A stretch of DNA of 64,000 nt from Sphingopyxis sp. YF1 (GTDB lineage: Bacteria; Pseudomonadota; Alphaproteobacteria; Sphingomonadales; Sphingomonadaceae), in assembly GCF_022701295.1 (NCBI RefSeq), contig NZ_CP033204.1:3996501-4060500 (forward strand). Reading direction: 5' to 3'. Made by a program: the position numbers and the translations under genes. Below, in pieces: positions 54,412 through 63,871 of this stretch (positions within the stretch are counted from its first letter, which is position 1; each line of letters begins with the position of its first letter). The notes under the pieces are model-generated. The model saw nothing but the letters and a program-made list of their open reading frames with translations, was not told where the DNA came from and made no database searches.

Positions 54412-54911
54412 GGGGCGTGACCCTTCTCGCTACGCCGAAGCTCGAGGCGCTGCAGCGACCTGCCATTTAATTGCACGACGGCATCGCCGGCGGGTACGTC
54501 CTTAGCAGTGACGATATCCTCAGTCATGATGCCGCCCGCCGTTTGCGTCGATACGAGAAGCAACAGGTCGCGATATTTGAAGATGCTGACGAGCGTGTCG
54601 CCGAAAAGGCGCGCAGGGAGGCGAACATCCGGACCTTCGGGCACCGCACCTTCGTCGATGTAAAGATCGTCGGCGCCCGTTCCGCGACAAAGCTTGTAGT
54701 CCTTGACCCCCTTTACTACGCCAGCCTCACGATAAGTCGTCACAAAAGGCGTGCAGGTCGCGTCCTGCGTCGGCCAAGGCCCGATGTCCCGACTGATCGT
54801 TATGGGCGGAGCGCCCCCCCGTTCGGGGAAGTTGATGAGCGTCCCCTCCCAATGCCCCGACCAGTCGGGCACGGCCGGCGAAGCTGCCGCCAACAATAGC
54901 GCGGTGATCAC
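54408..54911 (-). CDS. Exported hypothetical protein in the TonB-receptor operon
   Basis: A 167-aa protein. The short signal peptide MITALLLAAASPAVP precedes DWSGHWEGTLINFPERGG, which resembles lipocalin-like strands. Two Cys (ATCTPF, YKLCRG) may form a disulfide. Ends with LNGRSLQRLELRRSEKG. I cannot name a family. Translationally coupled (ATGA) to the receptor upstream and FKBP downstream, so probably part of the same transport or processing pathway. Confidence 0.75.
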   Translation of the reverse strand: MITALLLAAASPAVPDWSGHWEGTLINFPERGGAPPITISRDIGPWPTQDATCTPFVTTYREAGVVKGVKDYKLCRGTGADDLYIDEGAVPEGPDVRLPARLFGDTLVSIFKYRDLLLLVSTQTAGGIMTEDIVTAKDVPAGDAVVQLNGRSLQRLELRRSEKGHAP

Positions 54912-57900
54912 ATCGCCACCCTGAAACCGGCATAGAACAGCCGACCCACGCTATCGAACTGGGCACCGCCGAAGCCAGCACCGTATATGCTGAAGGGTGG
55001 TTTTTTGTCGGCAAGATTGTCGACGCCGAGATAGAAGCTGCGTCCCTCGCCAAAATCAAAGCCAAGCCGAAGGTCGTGATAGTTGTAGGAGCCGGTCTTC
55101 ACCCAACCCGGTGCACGGCGATTGACATTTAAGGGTGCCGCGCCGTTCACACTTTCAAAGAAGGCAACGTCATCATTCTTGTAATATACGCTCGAGAAAT
55201 ACCGGGCTCGATGGGTTAATTCCACCGGCCCCAGCGTTAGCGTCGTTGCCAAAGTTGCTTGAAACCGGGGCGAACTCGGGGTTTCGACGATTTGCGTGCG
55301 GAAGTCGGGAAGAGCCGGTGAGCGATAGTCGTCACGCTTGATCACATAACTTGCGAGGCCACGAAACGAAATACCTGCATCGCTCGATAATGGCATCCGA
55401 TAGCTCAAGTCAGCATCGATGCCCGAGGCCGTCAACCGCGTCAGATTGATCGGATATTGCGTGACGCGCGTAATGTTGAACCCCGCGTCGCGCTCGACGA
55501 GCGGGCAAAAGGGATTGTCGAGGGTCGGCGCGTCCACGCATTGCGACGGCACGCGGAATGGGCTGATCGTCGTGCTATTCACGCCCGCAATCGCTCCCTT
55601 GAGTTCAATGTTGTAATAATCGACCGACAGGCTGAAACGCGGGATGAAGCTTGGCTGCAGGACCGCACCAAAGCTGTAGGTGGTACCCCGCTCGACATCG
55701 AGATCGGGGTTCCCGCTCGTGACGGTAGCGATTGTGATCGGAATGGTCGGCGTCTGAAAATTCGTGGGGATGCCGAGGGCCGCACAATTGGCGCGCCGAG
55801 TAGATGTACCCTGCGCAATGAAACGCGCATCACAAGGATCGGTGATCTGCGTCGTCCCGGTCAGCGTGGGTTGAAACAGCTCCGTGACATTGGGCGCGCG
55901 CACGGCTCGCTGATAGGATCCGCGAAGCGTCACATCGCGCACCGGCTGATATAAGGCGCTCACACCCCAGGATGTCGTGGTTCCGACCCTCGACAAATTA
56001 TAATCGCTGAGGCGCCCCGAAACACCTAATTCGAGCCGCCTGGCAAAAGGAAGGTCAGCCAAAACGGGAATTTTGAGCTCGCCGTAAGCCTCGACCACTT
56101 CGACCGAACCTGCGACACCGGCCCCGCCCGACTGTGTCCGACCGAGCGTGTCACGGGGATCAGGTGTATAGCGGGTCGATTCCCGGCGAAACTCGGCGCC
56201 AACGACAAACCCAATCGCGCCGCCCGGCAAAGTTAGAAATCCCCCCGTGTCACCAGCGAGAAAGCCCCCGGCAAGATGTTGCTGCAATCTGCCCCGAGAC
56301 GTGGTTGTAATCGCCAGATAATCGCGCGCTGCCGGGGTGACGGCGCCATTTCCAAAGAAATTGGCGGGCGCACAGCCGGCAATATCAGGGTTTGTGCTCG
56401 TGGGCGCATTCAGGCGGGACCGGCAAACAATCGCACCGACGGTGCCAAGCACGCCAGCCGTGTCGATGACCGCATCCGCGGCCAAGGTCGTGCGCGGGAT
56501 GATGACATTGTTGAAGAAATTGGTCTCGACGTTCGTCCGACCGTAGCTGTAGGAAAGTTCGTAGCGCAAATGGTCGCTAAGCTCACCCTTCGCCCCAATG
56601 ACGCCGCGATAGGTCTCGCGCGTATCGCGCTCACCAAAGGTTCCGACGTCGGTAAGAGCTCGGACGGCGACAAAATCCGGTCCAGCCGCCGTCGGGCCAT
56701 AAGCGTTGAGCACGCCCAACGCCTGCGATGAAAGATAGGGATTGGTTTTCGAAAAGACGAACTGCTGGATGAGCGGTCCGCTAAATGCGGATGAGCGCTG
56801 CCAGATAACATCAGCTTGCCCGAACAGGGTGATCGCGTCCGTGACGCCGAAATGCGCAAGCAAAGTCCCCGAGAAGCGCTCATTGTCCGGGAGCAAGGAG
56901 CCGGCTTCAATCGGACCATAGCCATCGCCGCCGTCGCTGATGCCGAGATTGGGATAGCTTGCGGTCCCGGTGTTTGCTGGCGCGAGGGTACCGTTTGGCT
57001 GAAAGCGATAGAAGGGTGGACCATAAGGTAGCGTTCCACCGTTGGAATAGGACAAAAAGCGGATATCATTGATCGGGATGGTCAAAGGTTGACCAGCCTG
57101 GGCGGCCAGCGGATTCTGGATAAAGTCCGACTGACCATTGGAAAATTCGCGATCCGTGTATCGCAATCCGTCGCGCTGCGCATATTCGAGCGCGATTGCC
57201 ACATTCGCTCTGTCGCTTGCGAAGTTATGCCCGGCGACGAGGCCAATCGTCCGAGCGCCTGCGTCGCCTCGATCGCTGATCCCCGCTTGCCCATGGAGCG
57301 ACAGCCCCTCATAATCTTGCTTCAGAACGAAATTAACGACCCCTGCGATTGCATCGGCGCCATAGACGCTCGACGCGCCGCCGGTCAGAATATCGACGCG
57401 GTCGATCAACTCCGCGGGGATCGTGTTGGTGTCAGGCTGCGAGATTTGCTGCGTGCTCGAGACCAGCCGACGACCATTTTGGAGAACCAGCGTTCGCGTT
57501 GGCCCGAGGCCGCGCAAGTCGAGAAGGTTGATCCCGACTTGTCCTGGCGCTTGCGTGCCTAGCGCTGTCGATGCCGCCTGAGTGCCCGAAGTCCGGAACT
57601 GAGGCAGAAGGCTCAGCTGGTCCCCGATCGAAATGCTACCGCTACGCGTGACAACCGAATCGCCTCGAAGCTGCGCCACCGGCGCGGCGGTTACCGATCC
57701 TGCTCCCTGTATCCGCGATCCCGTCACGATAATTTCCGCTTCGGGCTCGGCGGCGGAGAATTCCGCCGCCGAGCCTTGTGGGACACGGCGCAACACGATG
57801 ACCCGGCCATTATCCGAAACAATCTCAAGACCGCTGCCCCGCAGCAGTTCGGCTAACGCAACCCTTATGTCGCGCGAGCCGCGGATGCTCGGGGTCACCA

Positions 57901-58084
57901 CCCCCACCAGCGTATCCGCCGGGGCGACGATCTGGATGCGGGCCTGGCGCGCGAACTCGGGGATGGCGGTTGTCGCAGACTGCGAGCGAATGTTGAAATC
58001 CCGCTCCTGCGCGGCGGCGGGCGCCGCGACCGCGAGTGCTGAAATTGCTGCGCCTGCCAGAAAAGCTGTTTGATATTTCGCCAT
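54908..58084 (-). CDS. TonB-dependent receptor with STN signalling domain
   Basis: A 1058-aa outer-membrane transporter. Signal peptide 1-26 (AAPAAAQ). Then an STN (secretin/TonB short N-terminal) domain at about residues 30-105, a TonB box-like EIIVTGSRI near 118, a plug domain (DLRGLGPTRTLVLQNGRR, DILTGGASSVYGADAIAGVVNF) and a 22-strand barrel ending FYAGFRVAM with terminal aromatic/Met. The STN domain indicates FecA-type signalling to the FecR anti-sigma encoded upstream. The large receptor size and plug class resemble oligopeptide or carbohydrate receptors rather than siderophore ones; ligand unknown. Confidence 0.93.
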   Translation of the reverse strand: MAKYQTAFLAGAAISALAVAAPAAAQERDFNIRSQSATTAIPEFARQARIQIVAPADTLVGVVTPSIRGSRDIRVALAELLRGSGLEIVSDNGRVIVLRRVPQGSAAEFSAAEPEAEIIVTGSRIQGAGSVTAAPVAQLRGDSVVTRSGSISIGDQLSLLPQFRTSGTQAASTALGTQAPGQVGINLLDLRGLGPTRTLVLQNGRRLVSSTQQISQPDTNTIPAELIDRVDILTGGASSVYGADAIAGVVNFVLKQDYEGLSLHGQAGISDRGDAGARTIGLVAGHNFASDRANVAIALEYAQRDGLRYTDREFSNGQSDFIQNPLAAQAGQPLTIPINDIRFLSYSNGGTLPYGPPFYRFQPNGTLAPANTGTASYPNLGISDGGDGYGPIEAGSLLPDNERFSGTLLAHFGVTDAITLFGQADVIWQRSSAFSGPLIQQFVFSKTNPYLSSQALGVLNAYGPTAAGPDFVAVRALTDVGTFGERDTRETYRGVIGAKGELSDHLRYELSYSYGRTNVETNFFNNVIIPRTTLAADAVIDTAGVLGTVGAIVCRSRLNAPTSTNPDIAGCAPANFFGNGAVTPAARDYLAITTTSRGRLQQHLAGGFLAGDTGGFLTLPGGAIGFVVGAEFRRESTRYTPDPRDTLGRTQSGGAGVAGSVEVVEAYGELKIPVLADLPFARRLELGVSGRLSDYNLSRVGTTTSWGVSALYQPVRDVTLRGSYQRAVRAPNVTELFQPTLTGTTQITDPCDARFIAQGTSTRRANCAALGIPTNFQTPTIPITIATVTSGNPDLDVERGTTYSFGAVLQPSFIPRFSLSVDYYNIELKGAIAGVNSTTISPFRVPSQCVDAPTLDNPFCPLVERDAGFNITRVTQYPINLTRLTASGIDADLSYRMPLSSDAGISFRGLASYVIKRDDYRSPALPDFRTQIVETPSSPRFQATLATTLTLGPVELTHRARYFSSVYYKNDDVAFFESVNGAAPLNVNRRAPGWVKTGSYNYHDLRLGFDFGEGRSFYLGVDNLADKKPPFSIYGAGFGGAQFDSVGRLFYAGFRVAM

Positions 58085-58162
58085 ATGCCCCCCCCCAATT
58101 TGCGGGCCAAGTCACGACCCATTCATCTCTCGATGCATGGCGCAGAAGCTTCCGCCATATCT

Positions 58163-59128
58163 TCACTCGATGATGATCGAATTTTCCTTCTCGCGAGCGC
58201 GTACGCCAAGCGACAATGCGGCCGCGCGAGCGAAGCCGCGCGGATCGTCGGCTGCGAACCAGCCGGAAAGCGTCCGCGAACCGACTGCTTTATCGGCGAT
58301 CACAATAGGCGGACCGCCATAGCGGGCAAATTTTTCAGCCGCCTCGGTCAAGGTGTCGCCATCGAGCGCAATCATGTGCGAACGCCAGGCGAGTTCGCGA
58401 TTCACGTCCTCTGTCGTCAATTTCGCTACGCTCGTCGCCGCCTCGTCATCTGCCTTCGCTGTCATATTGGCTGTCAGTATATGGGTTATCCGCCCTTTCC
58501 GGTCGCGGATGGCAACACGCCCTTCGCGGACCGTTACAACAGCCTCCCCGCTCCTGTCGCGCGTCACGCTAAAGCTTGTTCCGACCGCAATCGCATCGAT
58601 CGGCCCGGCGTGAACGACGAACGGACGCTCGCGATCCTTCGCCACGTCAAAAAGTGCCGTGCCTTCAAGCAGCTCAACATCACGGCGCGAACGCTGAAAC
58701 CGCACTACAAGATTACTCTTGGTATCAAGCGTTGCACGTGAACCGTCAGACAAGACGGCCATGCGGATTTCGCCGCGCTGCGTCGCAATCGTTTCAGCGC
58801 CGGGCAATGCTGCCCAGCCAATCAGCAGCGCGATGCATGCTACAACAGCTACTCTCGGCCACCGTTCTGCACGGATCGACGGCCATCGCCAAAAATACTT
58901 CCTCGCGTCCCACCCCAAGGAGTCAGGTTGCCGCAATGCCCGAGACCGATCGGCAAGCGCCATCACGGCTTGCGCACGCGCGAATGCCCCGCGCCGGCGA
59001 GAATCACTGGTCAGCCAGGCGTCGAGCGCCGCACTCTCGTTTTCCGACAGCGGCCCACGATCGAGCTTGGCAACCCAGCCGATTGCGGCGGCCTCAATCG
59101 CCGAACTGGTCTCGCGGGGTTCCATCAT
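58163..59128 (-). CDS. FecR family anti-sigma factor
   Basis: A 321-aa inner-membrane regulator. N-terminal DUF4880 (IEAAAIGWVAKLDRGPLSEN), one transmembrane helix near residues 93-110 (VAVVACIALLIGWAAL), the FecR domain (TQRGEIRMAVLSDGSRATLDTKS, LLEGTALFDVAKDRERPFVV) and a C-terminal STN-like tail (LTEAAEKFARYGG). It relays ligand binding at the TonB receptor to the sigma factor. The start overlaps the sigma gene by 35 nt. Confidence 0.93.
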   Translation of the reverse strand: MMEPRETSSAIEAAAIGWVAKLDRGPLSENESAALDAWLTSDSRRRGAFARAQAVMALADRSRALRQPDSLGWDARKYFWRWPSIRAERWPRVAVVACIALLIGWAALPGAETIATQRGEIRMAVLSDGSRATLDTKSNLVVRFQRSRRDVELLEGTALFDVAKDRERPFVVHAGPIDAIAVGTSFSVTRDRSGEAVVTVREGRVAIRDRKGRITHILTANMTAKADDEAATSVAKLTTEDVNRELAWRSHMIALDGDTLTEAAEKFARYGGPPIVIADKAVGSRTLSGWFAADDPRGFARAAALSLGVRAREKENSIIIE

Positions 59129-59699
59129 TATCTTTCCTGTTTACTTTTCGCGCCTTAGATGCATCGGGCCTTTGTTTTCCGCCACGTCCGAGTATGTCGG
59201 ACAGAACGCGGATGGCTTTCCCTATCTGCTTTTCGACGGTATTCTCCGAGATACCGAGCGCGCTTGCAGTGTCACGCTGGGACAGACCATCGATCTTTCG
59301 CAGCCGAAAAACCTCCGCGCAGCGTGGCGGGAGCTGTGCGACGGCGTCCGCCAGCTGATGCAACTCTTGTCGGCCCGCCACAATGTCTTCCGGGCTGGGC
59401 TGATCGTCAGGCCGGTCGAGAAGTGCGACGTCAGCCACGCTATGGATAGGGACAATTCGTGCCCGCCGGAGTTGCTGCAAAATGATTGAGCGTGCGATTT
59501 CGAACAAATAGGCTTGCGGCCGACGAATATGATCAACGGTCGCAAGATCGAAGATTGCCGCGTAACTTTCTTGCACAATGTCGTCGATATTTATGGCGCT
59601 GGCCGAATATTTGGCCAGCCAACCGCGCAAGGCTCGCTCATGTGGGAGCACATGCCGCGATATCCATATAGCCCGGTCGGTGGGGACCAAGTCGGTCAT
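59094..59699 (-). CDS. ECF-type RNA polymerase sigma factor
   Basis: A 201-aa sigma-70 family factor. Region 2: IVQESYAAIFDLATVDHIRR and YLFEIARSIILQQLRR. Region 4: LPPRCAEVFRLRKIDGLSQR and DTASALGISENTVEKQIGKAI. Region 3 is absent, as in ECF factors. FecI-like. It presumably drives transcription of the receptor operon. Its ATG overlaps the carboxylesterase stop by 4 nt. Confidence 0.94.
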   Translation of the reverse strand: MTDLVPTDRAIWISRHVLPHERALRGWLAKYSASAINIDDIVQESYAAIFDLATVDHIRRPQAYLFEIARSIILQQLRRARIVPIHSVADVALLDRPDDQPSPEDIVAGRQELHQLADAVAQLPPRCAEVFRLRKIDGLSQRDTASALGISENTVEKQIGKAIRVLSDILGRGGKQRPDASKARKVNRKDNDGTPRDQFGD

Positions 59700-61360
59700 G
59701 GCCGAAACAATCGCCGCTGCGCCGGCTCGAGGTTGGCGCGCACGCGGCGATCATCATCGAAAATCATCGTCGACGGAGCCAATCCGGCAAACGGCGGCCA
59801 ATGCGGGAGGCCTGGACCATTGGGATTTCCTGTCCGAGCAAACCGGGCCCAGCAGCTGGCCATCACGCGCGACAAACGGCGTGCGCGATCGCCGCCGCCA
59901 GTCGCCTGGTCGCACAGGTCAGTGTTGGCAAAGACAAACGGCACGTCGGCGCCGTGATAGGCCCTCGGTCGACCGTCGAACAACTCGGTTTTCCAATCAA
60001 AACGATACATCCAGGTCGGCGCTTGGCCGGCCGCCTCGCGAAGCCTTGCCATGCGTTCGCTGCCCATCTGGAAATGTCGTCCAGACAAGATCGCTGCGAT
60101 TTCGACCGGCGGGGCTGCCGGGTTGTCCGCGCGGGCAGCGGCGATGGCGCCGTCCGTACGGCGGCCAAGCTCAGCAGACAGATTCTTTGCGAGCTGCTCC
60201 CAGTCCATCGCTTCATTTTCGGGCGCGTCGACGCTTCGCGGAAATTCATGATGTGTGCGGCCAATCATCAACGGTACACTCCTCGATGAGACAGGCGCCT
60301 TCTCGCCAAAGGGGTGGTCCGGCAGGCTCGGCACACCCGCCAACGGCTGCCAATACCAAGCGGGGGGATGAAAATCCGCCGGTCGACCGGCGCTGCGCTG
60401 GACGCCCGCTGAGGCCTTGCCAGCGGCCTCAAGCAAGCGAGATACTGGCATAGCGCGCAACTCGGAAACATTCGCTTCAGGCGCCCCCAGAGCGTCAAGC
60501 CAGGCTTTCGTAAGCGCGGCGGCGCTGACCCGGTCATGGACAAAGGGCCGCGCGCCGCTTTGAATGATCGCTTTGTGAAACAAGCCGTTTGCCGCAGGCA
60601 TTGCAAGCAGGACACTGGTCTTGAAACCGCCGCCCGAGTGGCCGAAGATCGTCACATTATCGGAGTCCCCGCCGAAACTTGCAATATGATCCCGTACCCA
60701 GCGGAGCGCGGCAATGATGTCCAACATGCCGACGTTCCCCGAATCCTCGTCTCCGCCAGCAACCTGCGACAAATCGGCATAGCCGAGTACGCCCACCCGA
60801 TGATTCAGACTGATGACAACGACGTCTTGCTCGCGCGCGAGATTTTCCCCGTTCGTCGCAAGGAAATGCTGGCTCGATCCGCCGCCGAATCCTTGGGCAT
60901 GCAGCCAAACCATCACGGGCTTTGGTCGATCACCCGAAGCGGGCGCCCAAATGTTGAGCCGCAGGCAATCGTCGCCCGCCAGCGTTACAGGTCCGCGCTG
61001 AAGGAGGAATGGCCATTCACTCGCGCTCTCATCGCCTTGACGGTCTTCACTTGGGCAGATCGGCCCATAATTATACGCATTCCGTATTCCAGCCCAAGGC
61101 GCGAGAAGGGGCGCAGGAGAAAACCTGTGTGCCGAGGTAAGGGGTCCAGCATAGGGGAGGCCGAGGAAGATCCGGACACCACCCTTGCGGACACCGCGCA
61201 CTCTACCGCTAGGTGTGTCGCATATAATCCCCGTCTCCACGCGATCCTTGGCCGATTTCTGGTCGGTTCCGGTTGTCGCAACTGCAATCGAACTATCGAG
61301 CAAGGGAAAGGCAGAACCAAATATACCGGCCCGCAGGACATTTCGTCGCGCGATCATCAA
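59696..61360 (-). CDS. Type B carboxylesterase (exported)
   Basis: A 554-aa alpha/beta hydrolase. The N-terminus ARRNVLRAGIFGSAF looks like a twin-arginine signal. Family motifs: PSGRVRGVRKGGVRIFLGLPYA, EDCLRLNIWAP-like DDCLRLNIWAPAS, and the nucleophile elbow GHSGGG with Ser242 (usually GESAGG). The catalytic Glu/His regions are in the C-terminal half. Hydrolyses carboxyl esters. First gene of the ECF-FecR-receptor operon; 171 bp separate it from the divergent second S9 peptidase. Confidence 0.9.
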   Translation of the reverse strand: MMIARRNVLRAGIFGSAFPLLDSSIAVATTGTDQKSAKDRVETGIICDTPSGRVRGVRKGGVRIFLGLPYAGPLTSAHRFSPAPLLAPWAGIRNAYNYGPICPSEDRQGDESASEWPFLLQRGPVTLAGDDCLRLNIWAPASGDRPKPVMVWLHAQGFGGGSSQHFLATNGENLAREQDVVVISLNHRVGVLGYADLSQVAGGDEDSGNVGMLDIIAALRWVRDHIASFGGDSDNVTIFGHSGGGFKTSVLLAMPAANGLFHKAIIQSGARPFVHDRVSAAALTKAWLDALGAPEANVSELRAMPVSRLLEAAGKASAGVQRSAGRPADFHPPAWYWQPLAGVPSLPDHPFGEKAPVSSRSVPLMIGRTHHEFPRSVDAPENEAMDWEQLAKNLSAELGRRTDGAIAAARADNPAAPPVEIAAILSGRHFQMGSERMARLREAAGQAPTWMYRFDWKTELFDGRPRAYHGADVPFVFANTDLCDQATGGGDRARRLSRVMASCWARFARTGNPNGPGLPHWPPFAGLAPSTMIFDDDRRVRANLEPAQRRLFRP

Positions 61361-61531
61361 GGATGTCCCCTCAGCTAAAGCTACATCTTGTATCGATGCA
61401 TGAGGAGACGGCTTCCGTAATGCCTATCCGGGATTTCAATCGAGCGCGCGCTTCTATGTAGCGCCAATTTCGATCTCTGGCCCTACAACAGACTTAATGG
61501 CGGAAAACCTCTCCGCAGTCATCATGAGGGT
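61361..61531. promoter_or_regulatory. Divergent promoter region of the uptake locus
   Basis: 171 bp between the carboxylesterase operon and the second S9 peptidase gene, the only non-coding gap able to hold promoters for both. I cannot identify -35/-10 boxes with confidence. A shared ECF-type promoter on each strand would be expected. Confidence 0.4.
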
Positions 61532-63499
61532 ATGCACAGCCTATTTCCTCGCCGATGGCCCATCACCCTTTCGCTCATCCTCCTTTTCATCCCCGGAAAC
61601 GCCTCCGGCGAGGAAGGGCAACCTCCACGGCCGTTGACCGACCCCTTGCTGGTCAAAAGTCAGTCGCTCTCCCGGCCGCTGGTTCCATCCGTCGAGGAAC
61701 TCTTCGCGGCCAAGGATGCGTTTGGAGCGATTTGGATAGATGACGGCGAGACGATCCTCGCGACAGCTAATCTTGATGGGCCATTTAACCTTTGGACGCT
61801 TGACCGCGCTGGCGACAGACCCCGATCGGCCTCTCGCTCGCCTGATCGACAATTGAACCCCATAGCGCTGCCGGATCGGAAGCGGATCGTGTATGAGACT
61901 GACAGCGGCGGCCGCGAAATGTATGACCTGATCCTGCTCGATCTCGAGACCGGGGCAGAGCGCAACGTGACTGCAAGCCCCGACACATCTGAAATCGGCG
62001 CGGTCGGTTCTTATGACGGTCGCCTTCTGGCGTTCAGCAGCCGCGAGGCGAATGCCTCGAACTTTGACCTTGCGGTCTTGGACATCGCGACAGGTAAGCG
62101 CCGGACACTCATTGCAGAAGATGCACCCGGCTATCGTTGGGCGCCGGTAGAGTTCACGCCCGATGGTAAGGCGCTGCTCGCCAATCGTCTCAATGTGCAG
62201 CAGACTGACGGCGCGATGATCCTCGTCCCGCTCGACGGGTCGGCGCCCCACCCCCTCGGACCAAGCGGCGAGGGCGTCTATGCGATTGCCTCGGATCTTT
62301 CCGACGAAGGCGACCGCATCGCCTTCTTTGCCAGCAGTCCCGGCGAGAACAGACGCAGCGGCCTGCTTTCGCTAGACACCGGCGCGATCCGTTGGCTGCG
62401 CTCCAGCCCGTGGCCGCAGAGCGGCGGCTGGTTCGTCCCCGGGCGGCCGGATATCGCGTTTGAGGAAAATGCATCGGGACGCAGCGGCATCTTTCTCTAT
62501 GACGCCAGGCGTGGCGAGAGCGAATCGCTGCTGCTGCCCGAAGGAATGAACCGCTTCGCGTCCTCCGGCCAGTCCCCCTTCACCGCCGATGGCGCAACCC
62601 TGCTTTTCCGGCATCAAGCTGGTCATCAGCCGAATGATTTCTGGACATACTCCATGGCTTCGAAAACCGCGGCCAAGATCACCGAACTCAGCCCGGCGGC
62701 GCTGGACGGCGACCGGCTGCCGCGTACCGAATTGGTGCATTATCCCAGCAAGGACGGACTGGTCATCAGCGCCTTTGTATGGATTCCGCCCAATCTCGCG
62801 CGCGATGGTACAGCCCCGGCGGTTGTTATGGCCCATGGCGGCCCGACGGCGCAGATCTCGGATTTTTTCAACCGCGACGCAGTCGCTCTGGCGAGCCGCG
62901 GCTTCGTCGTCATCGCACCAAATTTTCGGGGCTCGACCGGTTATGGCATGGATTTTCAGCTCGCCAATGTAGGTGATCTGGGCGGCAGCGATCTCGACGA
63001 TTTGGTTGCCGGCGTCAATTTTCTTTTGGCGACCGGTTATGTCGACCGTCGCCGCGTTGGCATCATGGGAGGATCCTATGGCGGTTATCTGACCGTCATG
63101 GGGCTGGCGCGCCATCCCGAAGTCTTTGCTTCTGGAGTTGATCTCTTCGGCATCCTCAACTGGCAGACCCTGCTGGCCAGCACCGAGCCGGTATTGCAGG
63201 CCTATGTCCGCAATCTGCTCGGCGATCCGGTAGTAAACGCTGAACAATATGAGCGTTCCAGCCCATCCACCTATATCGATCGGATCGAGGCGCCGCTGCT
63301 GATCCTGCAGGGCGAAAATGACATTCGAACCCCGAAGAGCGAAGCGACGGCACTGCAAGCCCGACTGCTAGAACGAGGGCGGACGGTCGAGGCAGTTTAT
63401 TATCCCGAAGAAGGCCACGGCTTTTCGCGCCGCGAAAACCAAATGGATTCTCTCACGCGCGTGGTCGCCTGGTTCGAGCGGACGCTGAGAGAGCGATAA
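61532..63499 (+). CDS. S9 family peptidase 2 (exported)
   Basis: A 655-aa serine peptidase with signal peptide (residues 1-26). The beta-propeller part has TolB-like strands (LPDRKRIVYETDSGGREMYD, FTPDGKALLANRL). The catalytic domain has GIMGGSYGGYLTVMGL with Ser515, Asp in GENDIRTPKSEA and His in PEEGHGFSRREN. Paralogue of the peptidase at 51953-53917 and divergent from its operon. An ATG at 61532 after GAGGGT. The gene ends 2 bp before an IS5 fragment but the C-terminus looks complete. Confidence 0.93.
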   Translation: MHSLFPRRWPITLSLILLFIPGNASGEEGQPPRPLTDPLLVKSQSLSRPLVPSVEELFAAKDAFGAIWIDDGETILATANLDGPFNLWTLDRAGDRPRSASRSPDRQLNPIALPDRKRIVYETDSGGREMYDLILLDLETGAERNVTASPDTSEIGAVGSYDGRLLAFSSREANASNFDLAVLDIATGKRRTLIAEDAPGYRWAPVEFTPDGKALLANRLNVQQTDGAMILVPLDGSAPHPLGPSGEGVYAIASDLSDEGDRIAFFASSPGENRRSGLLSLDTGAIRWLRSSPWPQSGGWFVPGRPDIAFEENASGRSGIFLYDARRGESESLLLPEGMNRFASSGQSPFTADGATLLFRHQAGHQPNDFWTYSMASKTAAKITELSPAALDGDRLPRTELVHYPSKDGLVISAFVWIPPNLARDGTAPAVVMAHGGPTAQISDFFNRDAVALASRGFVVIAPNFRGSTGYGMDFQLANVGDLGGSDLDDLVAGVNFLLATGYVDRRRVGIMGGSYGGYLTVMGLARHPEVFASGVDLFGILNWQTLLASTEPVLQAYVRNLLGDPVVNAEQYERSSPSTYIDRIEAPLLILQGENDIRTPKSEATALQARLLERGRTVEAVYYPEEGHGFSRRENQMDSLTRVVAWFERTLRER

Positions 63500-63500
63500 C

Positions 63501-63680
63501 CGGCGCTTCCTCAATGGAATGCTTCACGTGCTGCGGGTCGGCTGCCCCTGGCGCGACATCCACGAGCGTTACGGCAAGTGGAACTCGGTCTATGTCCGCT
63601 TCCGTCGCTGGGCCGAACAGGGTGTCTGGGATGCCCTGCTGCAAACCCATCGAACGACTGCGCTTCGCGATCCTGCATGA
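63501..63680 (+). pseudogene. IS5-family transposase N-terminal fragment
   Basis: From 63501 the frame reads RRFLNGMLHVLRVGCPWRDI then HERYGKWNSVYVRFRRWAEQ and GVWDALLQT. This is the N-terminal DUF4096 part of IS5/IS427-type transposases. It is cut off after about 49 codons (near 63647), where the sequence passes into a PilZ-like gene on the opposite strand. No ATG, no terminal inverted repeats and no catalytic DDE part are present. Confidence 0.85.
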
Positions 63681-63871
63681 GGAACCGTGACATCTACACG
63701 TCCTCCCAGCTCAATTGAGACGTCGGATTCGACCAGTATTGAATGCGCGTTGATCGCGTGGACTATCCCTCGCACGCCATTTTCATTTCTAGCATGGCCA
63801 AAACGAATACGAACAGAGCCTTCGCCGGTTTCCGGATCGTTGATAAACTTTAAAATCGCATCGATCGCCAC
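63645..63871 (-). pseudogene. PilZ-like domain protein, 3' end truncated by IS fragment
   Basis: The minus-strand frame starts GTG at 63871 (an upstream TTG at 63895 is also open). It reads AIDAILKFINDPETGEG then SVRIRFGHARNENG, VRGIVHAINAHSILVES and VDVTVPHAGSRSAVVRWV. The strand pattern (RxRF...V..I...G....S......G..V.V..P) is that of a PilZ domain, some of which bind cyclic di-GMP. The last part of the domain after VVRWV is replaced by sequence of the IS5 fragment, so it is a broken gene. Confidence 0.6.

Noticed and set aside
51953..61531. Lasso-peptide locus (S9 isopeptidase with TonB receptor, FecR and sigma factor is typical of sphingomonad lasso clusters)
   Set aside because: No precursor, B or C maturation genes are visible, and both S9 enzymes carry the ordinary GGSYGG acylaminoacyl-peptidase elbow rather than a pattern I associate with lasso isopeptidases.
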